Shown here: one piece after another, positions 8,292 to 15,513 of the stretch
Layout: every line of letters starts with the position of its first letter
Numbering within the stretch: position 1 is the stretch's first letter
NCBI GenBank assembly: GCA_011523505.1
Contig: WTGP01000008.1
Location: forward strand, 62,001 to 126,000
From: Gammaproteobacteria bacterium
GTDB taxonomy: Bacteria > Pseudomonadota > Gammaproteobacteria > Steroidobacterales > Foliamicaceae
Direction: 5' to 3'
DNA length: 64,000 bases
Position numbers and translations under genes: made by a program
Notes under the pieces: generated by a model
Databases searched by the model: none
What the model was told of the DNA's origin: nothing
What the model saw: only the letters and a program-made list of their open reading frames with translations

Positions 8292-9351
8292 TGGCGTATT
8301 TCGCCACCAGGCGCCTGGCGTCCGCGAGCATGGCTTCGCCGTCGTGCCCCATGGCGTCCACTTTTTCCAACCATTCGTCAATCACCGGCCTGGTGGCCGT
8401 TATCCAACGCTCGCGCTCCGATTCCGAGAGCGGAAATATCGCATTGCCGCGTTGCACGGCGGGATTGCGGCCCGTCGCCTCATCGTCCTGCCACAGCCGA
8501 CCCAGCCGTTTGGCGAGCGCCATTCCCGTGGATCCGTCGACCGCGGCCCTGATTTCCTCCGGCAAGCCCAGGTAACGCGCCTTGTTCATCGTCAACACGA
8601 ACGTCACACAAGCCATGGAAGCTTCGATATGGGAACTAGTCACTTCATGGAGACGAAAGGGCCGCATGATCGACCAGGGCACCCACACGCCTCCCACGAC
8701 GCCGCGCGACAGCGCCTCGTAGACATCCGAAATCGGCATCCCTACCGGAACGGCGCCGAGGGCCTCAAGCGTCGCGGCCAGGGCTTGCGAAGGGACTCGA
8801 ATTTTCAGGCCTGCAAGGTCTTCGAGCGTGCTTAGCGGGCGACCGGTCGTATGGATATGGCCGGGAGCGGCGGTATGAAACACCAGGGGATGGGTATCCC
8901 GATATTCGTCCTGCATCCATTTGCCATAGAACTCCATCAAGGCCTGGCTGGTCGCTTCCGCGTCGGTGCATACGAAAGGCAGCTCGAACGCCTCTGTCAG
9001 CGGAAATCGCCCCGGCGAGTAGCCAAGCGAGGTCCAGACCATGTCCACCACGCCGTCGCGAGCCTGCCCGTAAAGGTCGGATGACTTGCCGCCCAGTTGC
9101 ATTGCCGGAAAGACCTGAACGCGCACCCGCCCTTCGGTCCGTTGTTCCAGCTCTTCGGCCCAGGGAACGAGAAACGAACGAACGGCGATGGCCCTGGGGG
9201 AATTGAAGGTGTGCAGCCGCAGCGTGATCGGTTCCGCATCGGCGGCATTCAGAAGCGCGCACAGCATTGCCGCGGCGGCTGAGGCGATCGACCAGCGGCT
9301 GAGCCGGCGTTCGCGACGGAAAACTGTTTGCGGAGCTTGTGCGTTTGCCAT
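8281..9351 (-). CDS. dctP: TRAP transporter substrate-binding protein (DctP-like)
   Basis: About 356 residues. The ATG at 9351 gives MANAQAPQTVF, a basic region, a hydrophobic Sec signal and cleavage near NAADAEP, so the protein is periplasmic. The mature part shows family features: LRLHTFNSP, GVVDMVWTSLGYSPGRFPL, GLKIRVPSQALAATLEALG and GVVGGVWVPWSIM. It delivers solute to DctQM. First gene of the minus-strand operon dctP-dctQ-dctM-aminotransferase. The track's upstream extension to 9528 lacks a signal and crosses the divergent promoter region, so it is rejected. Confidence 0.9.
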   Translation of the reverse strand: MANAQAPQTVFRRERRLSRWSIASAAAAMLCALLNAADAEPITLRLHTFNSPRAIAVRSFLVPWAEELEQRTEGRVRVQVFPAMQLGGKSSDLYGQARDGVVDMVWTSLGYSPGRFPLTEAFELPFVCTDAEATSQALMEFYGKWMQDEYRDTHPLVFHTAAPGHIHTTGRPLSTLEDLAGLKIRVPSQALAATLEALGAVPVGMPISDVYEALSRGVVGGVWVPWSIMRPFRLHEVTSSHIEASMACVTFVLTMNKARYLGLPEEIRAAVDGSTGMALAKRLGRLWQDDEATGRNPAVQRGNAIFPLSESERERWITATRPVIDEWLEKVDAMGHDGEAMLADARRLVAKYANEP

Positions 9352-9483
9352 TGAATGTAACCAGCCAATGCGTGTGCGAAAATGCCTCGGAGAGCAGCGG
9401 GGAGGCCTCGCGAGGCGCCCCGGCGGCCACCATACAGTACCCGATAATTCGCCCGCGCGCTCCCCAGGAACAACAATCAGGAC
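9352..9483. promoter_or_regulatory. Divergent intergenic region, TRAP operon / permease pair
   Basis: These 132 bp separate two operons that start in opposite directions, so both promoters must lie here. I see no operator palindrome or clear -35/-10 pair that I would defend. A regulator for either operon is not encoded next to it. Confidence 0.4.
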
Positions 9484-11247
9484 ATGGCCCCCGACCAATC
9501 CGGCACGCGCTCGCTGGACCGACTCCATCCGGACGCGAAGATCCCGTTTCCGCTCAGCACGGGACTTGCATTGCAGATTGCCTGCCTGGTGCTGCCCGGC
9601 GCGGTGATGATCCCTACGGTCGTGTTCCGGGCCGCGGGCCAGTCCGAGGAAGCGCTGCTATGGGCCGTGTTCGCTTCCGTCGCAATCTCCGGCGTCACTG
9701 CGATAGTCCAGGCTCGGCGGATCGGACGGTTCGGCGCAGGTTACATCCTCGCGATCGGAACATCCGGGGCCGCCATCGCGGTCAGCATCGCCGCCCTCGC
9801 GGCAGGCGGTCCGGCATTGCTCGGGACCCTGGTCGTTGTCCTCGCCCTGGTCCAGTTTGCGTTCGCCGCACGCCTCTCGCTGTTCCGGCGCATCCTCACG
9901 CCCACCGTAACGGGGACGGTACTGATGCTCACGCCGGTCACGGTCATGCCAATCATGTTCGACCAACTGAAGAACGTGCCGGCCGGCACGCCGCCGCTGG
10001 GCACGGCGCTCAGCGCGCTGACGACCCTGGTCGTGATCGTCGGCATCGCACTGACGGCAAAAGGCCGGGCACGCCTGTGGGCGGCGATCATCGGAATCGT
10101 CGCGGGCTCGGCCGTCGCGGGCACATTCGGTCTGTATGACCTGGATCGCATCGCCCTGGCTCCGTGGATCGGTATTCCAAGCACCGAATGGACCGCCCCG
10201 GACCTGCGTTTCTCGCCGGACTTCTGGGCGCTGCTTCCCGCGTTCGTGTTCGTCGCCCTGGTCTGCACGATGCAAACGATAGGCGGCGCCGTCGCTATCC
10301 AGCGTGTGTCCTGGGCCGAGAGCCGCGCTATCGATTTCCGGGCGATACAAGGCGCCGTGGCCGCCGACGGGATAGGCAATCTGCTGTCGGGCCTGGCGGG
10401 CACGATGCCGCTCGGCTTCCGGCCTACGGGTGCGTCCATGGTCGAGATCACCGGAGTCAGCTCTCGCCGCATCGGCCTCGCCCTGGGGGCGGCGCTGATC
10501 GTGCTGGCTTTCGTTCCCAAGGCGCTTGCCGTGATCCTGGCAATACCGGGCCCGGTCATCACCGCGTTCGTCGGCGTCACCATGGCAACCATCTTCATCA
10601 TAGGCATGAAGGTGATCATTCAGGATGGAATTGACTTTCGCAAAGGCCTGATTGCCGGCGTCTCGTTCTGGATCGGCGCAGGCTTTCAGAGCGGCGCGAT
10701 ATTCCCCGGGTATTTCTCCGAGTTTGCAGGCGCTCTGCTGAATAATGGGATGCTGACCGGGGGCATCGTGGCGATCGTCATGACCCTGTTTGTCGAACTG
10801 ACGAAGCCGCGCGCACGCCGAATACATCTGAAGTTCGATCCCTCCGCCCTGCATGAGATCCGGGATTTCGTCGGTGTATTCGCATCGCGGAGAGGCTGGA
10901 GTGCTCAGATGAAGGATCGTCTGGATGCCGTCTGCGAAGAAACTTTGCTGACTCTCCAGCAACAGGAAGAATCCGGTGCGGACGACGAGCGACAGCTGAT
11001 CCTCACGGCGCGCAGCGAGGACGGCGGAGCGGTGCTGGAATTCGTTGCCTCCAGGGGCGAAGAAAACATACAGGATCGGATGGCTCTGCTGGGCGAGGCC
11101 AACGCGGCAGCGATGATCGAGCAGGACGTTTCGCTGAGGCTGTTGCGCCACCTTGCCTCCTCGGTCCGCCATCAGCAGTACCACGACACTGAAATCGTGA
11201 CCGTGCGCGTGGAACCACCCGGAGGAAGGACTGCCCGTGGAAAATAA
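9484..11247 (+). CDS. NCS2-type permease fused to HATPase/anti-sigma-like domain (copy 1)
   Basis: A 587-residue protein. Residues about 20-440 are a polytopic permease of the nucleobase/cation symporter-2 (xanthine/uracil) type, with the GITGVSSRR-like segment MVEITGVSSRRIG and FVPKALAVILAIPGPVITAF. After KPRARR comes a soluble domain of about 140 residues: AVCEETLLTL helix, beta strands, then LRLLRHLASSVRHQQYHDTE and TVRVE. That order resembles the RsbW-like HATPase_c_2 fold, although the N-box asparagine is not evident. Substrate unknown, probably a purine, pyrimidine or related compound. Its end overlaps the second copy by 11 bp. Confidence 0.8.
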   Translation: MAPDQSGTRSLDRLHPDAKIPFPLSTGLALQIACLVLPGAVMIPTVVFRAAGQSEEALLWAVFASVAISGVTAIVQARRIGRFGAGYILAIGTSGAAIAVSIAALAAGGPALLGTLVVVLALVQFAFAARLSLFRRILTPTVTGTVLMLTPVTVMPIMFDQLKNVPAGTPPLGTALSALTTLVVIVGIALTAKGRARLWAAIIGIVAGSAVAGTFGLYDLDRIALAPWIGIPSTEWTAPDLRFSPDFWALLPAFVFVALVCTMQTIGGAVAIQRVSWAESRAIDFRAIQGAVAADGIGNLLSGLAGTMPLGFRPTGASMVEITGVSSRRIGLALGAALIVLAFVPKALAVILAIPGPVITAFVGVTMATIFIIGMKVIIQDGIDFRKGLIAGVSFWIGAGFQSGAIFPGYFSEFAGALLNNGMLTGGIVAIVMTLFVELTKPRARRIHLKFDPSALHEIRDFVGVFASRRGWSAQMKDRLDAVCEETLLTLQQQEESGADDERQLILTARSEDGGAVLEFVASRGEENIQDRMALLGEANAAAMIEQDVSLRLLRHLASSVRHQQYHDTEIVTVRVEPPGGRTARGK

Positions 11248-12991
11248 CGGCATTGATAAAGGGCTGCGCTTTGAAGCGGATGATCGGCCCTCCCTGCCCC
11301 TCACTATCGGGCTGGGATTGCAGAACACGGCGCTGACCCTGGCCGGCGTCGTGCTTACTCCAACAATCCTCATTACAACCGCCGGTGCGAGCGATGCCTA
11401 TCTCAACTGGGCCCTGTTCGCCGCGTTGGCGGTCAGCGGCTTGGCCACGTTCATTCAAGCCATGCGATTTGGCCGCATCGGCGCCGGTTATATCCTGGTA
11501 ATGGGCAGTACCACCGCTTATCTCGCGGTCGGCATCAGCGCCGTGCGCAGCGGAGGTCCCGAGCTGATGGCCACGCTGATCGTCGTGGCTGCCTTTACAC
11601 AGTTCATTCTCGGCTCGAGAATGGCCATGTTACGGCGCGTATTTACGCCTACGGTTGCCGGCACGGTGCTCATGCTGATACCCGTGAGCATCGCGCCGAT
11701 CATTTACGGCAAGCTGATCAATGTGCCGGCGTCCGTTGCCCCCGCCGCCGCACCGGTAACGGCGCTGGTGACGCTCGCCGCCTCCGTTCTCCTGGCGCTG
11801 AGGCTGTCCGGCATCTGGAGGCTCTGGGCCCCAGCCATCGGCCTGGTATCAGGGAGCCTCGCGGGAGCGGCGTTTGGAATCTACGACACAGCGCGCATTG
11901 CGGCCGCGCCCTGGATAGGGCTGCCGGATTTCAGTGCCTATCCGGGGCTTGACCTCAGCTTCGACGCCACTTTCTGGGCGCTGCTTCCGGGGTTCATCCT
12001 GGTCACGCTGGTCGGCGCGTTGGACACGCTGGGCGACGCGATCGCCATCCAACGTGTGTCATGGCGCAAGCCGCGCGCGACCGACTTCCGATCGATCCAG
12101 GGCGCAATCTACGCCGACGGCGTCGGCAACCTCCTGTCCGGATTAGGCGGGACGGTACCGAACACCACTTACGGCAGTTGCATCGCCGTTGTGGAAATCA
12201 CCGGAGTGGCCGCCCGCCGTGTGGGCGTCTGCGTCGGCGTGATTTTTGCTGTGCTGGCGCTCCTGCCGAAAATCGTCGCCGTGGTGGTCGCAATACCCGG
12301 ACCAGTCGTGGGGGCCTACCTGGCCGTAATCATGGCGCTTATTTTCGTTCTTGGCGTGCGAATCGTGATTGCCGACGGATTTGACTACCGCAAGCGCCTG
12401 ATCGTCGGATTCGCCGTCATGGTGGGTGTGTTGTTCCAGTTTGACCTGGTCTATCCGGCTCTTCAGGAAGGAGCATGGGGTGAGATTCTCGGTCAGGGCA
12501 TGACGGTCGGAGGCATCACCGTAATTCTTCTCTCAGGCTTCGTGGATCTGACCCGGTCCAGACCGCGGCGCCTGCGGACCACGCTCTCCATCGCGGCGGT
12601 GCCGGCAATCGATTCGTTCCTGTGCGATTTCGCCCAACGGGCGCGTCTGGATGAAAGGACCGCGTTCCGGCTTCGCGCGGTCGGCGAAGAAGTTCTGCAT
12701 ATCCTGCTCGATGACCGAACGGAGGAAGCCGAACGCGATCTGTTGCTGATTGCCCGGGCGGACGGCATGGCCACGGACCTGGAATTTATCGCCGGCGGCT
12801 CGGAAATCAACCTGGAAGATCAACTCGCGATGCTCAGTGAGGGAGGCGCCGACCTACCCAACGAGTCCGAGGTGCCGCTGCGCCTGCTGCGCCATTACGC
12901 CACTTCGGTCCGGCACCAGCAATATCACGGAACGGACATCGCCACGATCCGCATCGAACCGGAGGGAGCCCCCAGGGGCGAAGCGAGCTAG
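11237..12991 (+). CDS. NCS2-type permease fused to HATPase/anti-sigma-like domain (copy 2)
   Basis: A 584-residue paralogue of the preceding gene with the same architecture along its length. The permease part includes VVEITGVAARRVGV and LLPKIVAVVVAIPGPVVGAY; the soluble tail has AVGEEVLHILLDD and LRLLRHYATSVRHQQYHGTD. It starts with GTG preceded by GGAGGAAGG at good spacing, inside the end of copy 1, so the two are one operon and may form a heteromer. Its 3' end overlaps the convergent 2OG oxygenase gene by 4 bp. Confidence 0.8.
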   Translation: MENNGIDKGLRFEADDRPSLPLTIGLGLQNTALTLAGVVLTPTILITTAGASDAYLNWALFAALAVSGLATFIQAMRFGRIGAGYILVMGSTTAYLAVGISAVRSGGPELMATLIVVAAFTQFILGSRMAMLRRVFTPTVAGTVLMLIPVSIAPIIYGKLINVPASVAPAAAPVTALVTLAASVLLALRLSGIWRLWAPAIGLVSGSLAGAAFGIYDTARIAAAPWIGLPDFSAYPGLDLSFDATFWALLPGFILVTLVGALDTLGDAIAIQRVSWRKPRATDFRSIQGAIYADGVGNLLSGLGGTVPNTTYGSCIAVVEITGVAARRVGVCVGVIFAVLALLPKIVAVVVAIPGPVVGAYLAVIMALIFVLGVRIVIADGFDYRKRLIVGFAVMVGVLFQFDLVYPALQEGAWGEILGQGMTVGGITVILLSGFVDLTRSRPRRLRTTLSIAAVPAIDSFLCDFAQRARLDERTAFRLRAVGEEVLHILLDDRTEEAERDLLLIARADGMATDLEFIAGGSEINLEDQLAMLSEGGADLPNESEVPLRLLRHYATSVRHQQYHGTDIATIRIEPEGAPRGEAS

Positions 12992-13695
12992 TTCCTGACG
13001 AAGTGCCCCAGGTAATGGCGGCTTTCCGCTCGCACGCCGCTCGCGCTTACGCAAGCATCGTGAACCAGGCGCTCCGTGCAGCAGACGTACGCAACATTCG
13101 GCCGCTGAAGCATCCGCAAACAGGGGGTCCGCCGCGTGTTCCGGATATACGTGTCGGCCACTTCGCCGGGATGAAGGCCTTCCGCTGACTCCAGGGACTC
13201 CGCCATATCCTCGATGGGCACAGGCACCAGATAGACATACCGGTCGGCCGGGCCCCTGTTCACGACGATCCGGTTGCGGCTTTTCCATCGGGAAGACACT
13301 TCGCGCCCGTCCCACGAGTCGAGGTGCAAGCCCAACCGCAATCCGGATATCCGATCCACCGTGATCGAAGGACGACCCCCATCGTCGACGGACGGGTCGA
13401 GCGCGGCGACCTGCGACAGGCTCATAAACGGCGAGAAATCCAGCGCCCGCTCGGAGTTCAGGTCGCAGGGGAAAATCGCGACAAAATCCAGTTCGTCTTC
13501 GATCGACAGCTCCTCGAGCGACGCGGTGTATTTCTTGACTTCGAGTTCGTCCAGCCTTCGAAAATCGACCGGCAATCTTGCGTCAGGCCGGTAGTCGACG
13601 GCGTCCGGGTAATACTCCTGCGCGCAGACCAGCGATTCGCTGTACGAAACCAGGTCGTACACATCGCCCAGCCTGCGGTCAAGGTAGATTTTCAT
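12988..13695 (-). CDS. Probable 2OG-Fe(II) oxygenase of RiPP cluster
   Basis: A 235-residue soluble protein without an obvious match to a named family. The C-terminal half shows a facial-triad pattern: H124-L-D126 in GLHLDSWDG, NRIVVNRGPADRYVYLVPV in between, and H212 followed ten residues later by R222 (LVHDACVSASGVR). That H-x10-R spacing matches Fe(II)/2-oxoglutarate dioxygenases, where the arginine binds the co-substrate. It is 46 bp downstream of the radical SAM gene on the same strand, so hydroxylation or oxidation of the modified precursor peptide is the likely role. The function is inference; no homologue was searched. Confidence 0.6.
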   Translation of the reverse strand: MKIYLDRRLGDVYDLVSYSESLVCAQEYYPDAVDYRPDARLPVDFRRLDELEVKKYTASLEELSIEDELDFVAIFPCDLNSERALDFSPFMSLSQVAALDPSVDDGGRPSITVDRISGLRLGLHLDSWDGREVSSRWKSRNRIVVNRGPADRYVYLVPVPIEDMAESLESAEGLHPGEVADTYIRNTRRTPCLRMLQRPNVAYVCCTERLVHDACVSASGVRAESRHYLGHFVRN

Positions 13696-13741
13696 GGAGG
13701 ATCTAGAGGCGCCGGCGCGAGATTGCGGCGGACCCGCCGAC

Positions 13742-14917
13742 TCAGATCAGGTCCGCGCCGACCTTTTCCAGCGGTTCGCCGTGCAGGGCCAGGTGCCTCA
13801 CGACGTGGGTGTAGAACTTGTCCAGGCCTTCGCAATAGACCGTGGGGTTGTCGAATCCCTTGCTGCTCCCATACCGGTGAACGGGCTGGCCACTGCCGCA
13901 GACGTCCCGCCAACAGCAATCCGAACAGGCGGATGCAGGCGTCTTCTTGTAGTGTTCGAATTCGTGAAACAGCGTGTCCTGGATGATTTCTCCGATGCTG
14001 GAACTCTTCAGGTCCCTGTAGTCGTATCCGTTCCAGTACTTCGTGGATCGCAGTGTGTCGTCGGGCCCTACTCCGCCATCGGACGACACGGTAATCAGTA
14101 GATGGTCCGGATCATCGTTCCCGTCGCCGAAGAGGAAGTTGCCCTGCCCGTAGATCCGCGCCAGGAAATGATCGATAAACCGAACGCCCACCGACTCCTC
14201 GTCCTTCGCCATCCGGTCGAAAACCTCGATCAGAAAATCGCCATAGGCTTCCGCGTTACCGGAAAAATTGTCGTGATTCAGGTCGGGAAGCAGAAAGTCG
14301 AGCTGGCGCACGTCAAGGTCGCGTCGAAAGTGGTCGTAGATTTCCCCGGCATCGAAATCCTCGCCGATCACGGCCAGCACGGCAGGAGGTTGATTCAGAT
14401 GTTCCTGACACAGGGCCAGACCGCGAACGGTCGCCTGGTAGGACGACCTGCCGTTGTGATCGAGGCGATGGGCGTCGTTGTGCGCCTTTGCTCCGTCCAG
14501 ACTGACACCCACCTGAACGCGATGCCGGTTGAAAGTCTCGATCCAATCGAGATCAACCAGCATTCCATTGGTCTGGATCGTCATCGACAGGTCAACTACG
14601 GGATCCAGATTTGACCTGATCTCACGGCAGATGCGGTCGAGCCGGGCTTTCGGCATCAGAAGCGGTTCGCCGCCATGCAGGTGTATCGCTATTCGTTGAA
14701 GTTCGTACTCCTCGGAAAATTCCTTGAGCCGTTGCACCAGCAGTGCAACGGTGTCATTTGATATGAGCGCCGAGTGCCCCTTGTAGCTGTCGTCTCCCGC
14801 GTTGAAGAAATAGCAATAGTCGCAATTCAGATTACATCGCTCGGTAATCTTCAAAATGACTTCCAGCGTATTCAGCTCGCGGAAGTTCACGGTTCTTCCT
14901 TCAGTAGCCACAGGCAC
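13742..14917 (-). CDS. Radical SAM/SPASM peptide maturase (FxsB/GrrM-like)
   Basis: A 391-residue radical SAM enzyme. The [4Fe-4S]-SAM motif is C28-x3-C32-x2-C35 (TERCNLNCDYCYFF). GGEPLL and VGVSLDGAKAHND follow, as in SPASM maturases of ribosomal peptides. The C-terminal cysteines CSDCCWRDVCGSGQP and later YCEGLDKF make a SPASM auxiliary cluster region. It sits between a repeat-bearing precursor gene and a probable oxygenase on the same strand. The FxSxx-type motif in the precursor points to cyclophane-forming maturases; the exact chemistry is inferred. Confidence 0.88.
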   Translation of the reverse strand: MPVATEGRTVNFRELNTLEVILKITERCNLNCDYCYFFNAGDDSYKGHSALISNDTVALLVQRLKEFSEEYELQRIAIHLHGGEPLLMPKARLDRICREIRSNLDPVVDLSMTIQTNGMLVDLDWIETFNRHRVQVGVSLDGAKAHNDAHRLDHNGRSSYQATVRGLALCQEHLNQPPAVLAVIGEDFDAGEIYDHFRRDLDVRQLDFLLPDLNHDNFSGNAEAYGDFLIEVFDRMAKDEESVGVRFIDHFLARIYGQGNFLFGDGNDDPDHLLITVSSDGGVGPDDTLRSTKYWNGYDYRDLKSSSIGEIIQDTLFHEFEHYKKTPASACSDCCWRDVCGSGQPVHRYGSSKGFDNPTVYCEGLDKFYTHVVRHLALHGEPLEKVGADLI

Positions 14918-14929
14918 ACTCGCTGTTAC

Positions 14930-14956
14930 GCCCTGAAGCTTTACCAGCTTCAGGGC
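14930..14956 (-). promoter_or_regulatory. Intercistronic stem-loop between precursor and maturase
   Basis: The 75-bp gap between the precursor stop and the radical SAM start contains a perfect 11-bp inverted repeat, GCCCTGAAGCT and AGCTTCAGGGC, with a 5-nt loop. No T-run follows it, so it is more likely an mRNA-stabilising or partially attenuating hairpin than a full terminator. Such elements often keep precursor expression above enzyme expression. Confidence 0.65.
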
Positions 14957-14992
14957 CAGGCAACAGGCTCAGAACAGAGGAGTTTCCGCTAC

Positions 14993-15292
14993 TTAAGCAT
15001 CGGGCGCCGGCGGAGCAGAAACGAAATTGCCGCCTGCTACTGCCTGACGTCCCGCCACCACGGCATCGGGCGCGGGCGGAGCGGAGACAAAATTGCCGCC
15101 TGCAGCCGCACGACTTCCAGCCGCCAACGTATCGTCCATGGGCGGCGCGGAAACGAAATTGCCGCCGGCTCCCGAATAGCTCGAGATCTTCGCCCGCAGA
15201 TTCGGACCGATCGCCTTGCCCGCTGCTTCCTTCTGGTCACTGTCGGAGATTCCCAGCTTCTCCCGGAGCTTGCGCACCTTCATGTCTTCCAT
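14993..15292 (-). CDS. RiPP precursor with three GGNFVSAPP core repeats
   Basis: A 99-residue peptide. Residues 1-40 form a charged leader (MKVRKLREKLGIS, then KAIGPNLRAKI). The C-terminal 60 residues hold three copies of GGNFVSAPP spaced 22 residues apart, with spacers such as PDAVVAGRQAVA. The FVSAP part fits the FxSxx motif of FxsA-type precursors, where a Phe-to-Ser cyclophane is made. The spacers may be cleaved to release several copies of one product. AGGGGAA precedes the ATG at 15292. The repeat is also visible in DNA with a 66-bp period. The plus-strand ORF at 14774-15388 is a shadow. Confidence 0.88.
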   Translation of the reverse strand: MEDMKVRKLREKLGISDSDQKEAAGKAIGPNLRAKISSYSGAGGNFVSAPPMDDTLAAGSRAAAGGNFVSAPPAPDAVVAGRQAVAGGNFVSAPPAPDA

Positions 15293-15513
15293 AGTTCCCC
15301 TCGCTTATTTGCCAAAAGTGATTTCATTCTACATCCACCTGATCCTGATCGGGACTGCTTGCGCCCACGACTCCATTCGGATGACTGAAATGTGCTCGCA
15401 ATCTGACCGAATTGACTACCAAACCTGATCTGCTAGGATCAGAAGTCAATCCGCTGACGCAACGTCGGTTCAGGTGTCGGCAGATTACTTAACATAAGTA
15501 GGGGATTATCAAC
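15293..15513. promoter_or_regulatory. Divergent promoter region, RiPP operon / TonB receptor
   Basis: A 221-bp gap between divergently read genes must hold promoters for both. It is more A+T-rich than the genes. GATCTGCTAGGATC, an imperfect inverted repeat, lies about 80 bp before the receptor start and could be an operator; no regulator is adjacent. AGGGGATT precedes the receptor ATG. Confidence 0.4.

Noticed and set aside
9658-11373. 571-residue minus-strand ORF opposite the NCS2 permease
   Set aside because: Composition (His, Arg, Asp-rich, no domains) is a shadow; the plus strand has membrane segments and a family match.
14993-15292. 66-bp tandem repeats as a possible CRISPR-like array
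   Set aside because: The repeats are in frame, code for GGNFVSAPP, and have no spacers or cas genes; they are a precursor core array.
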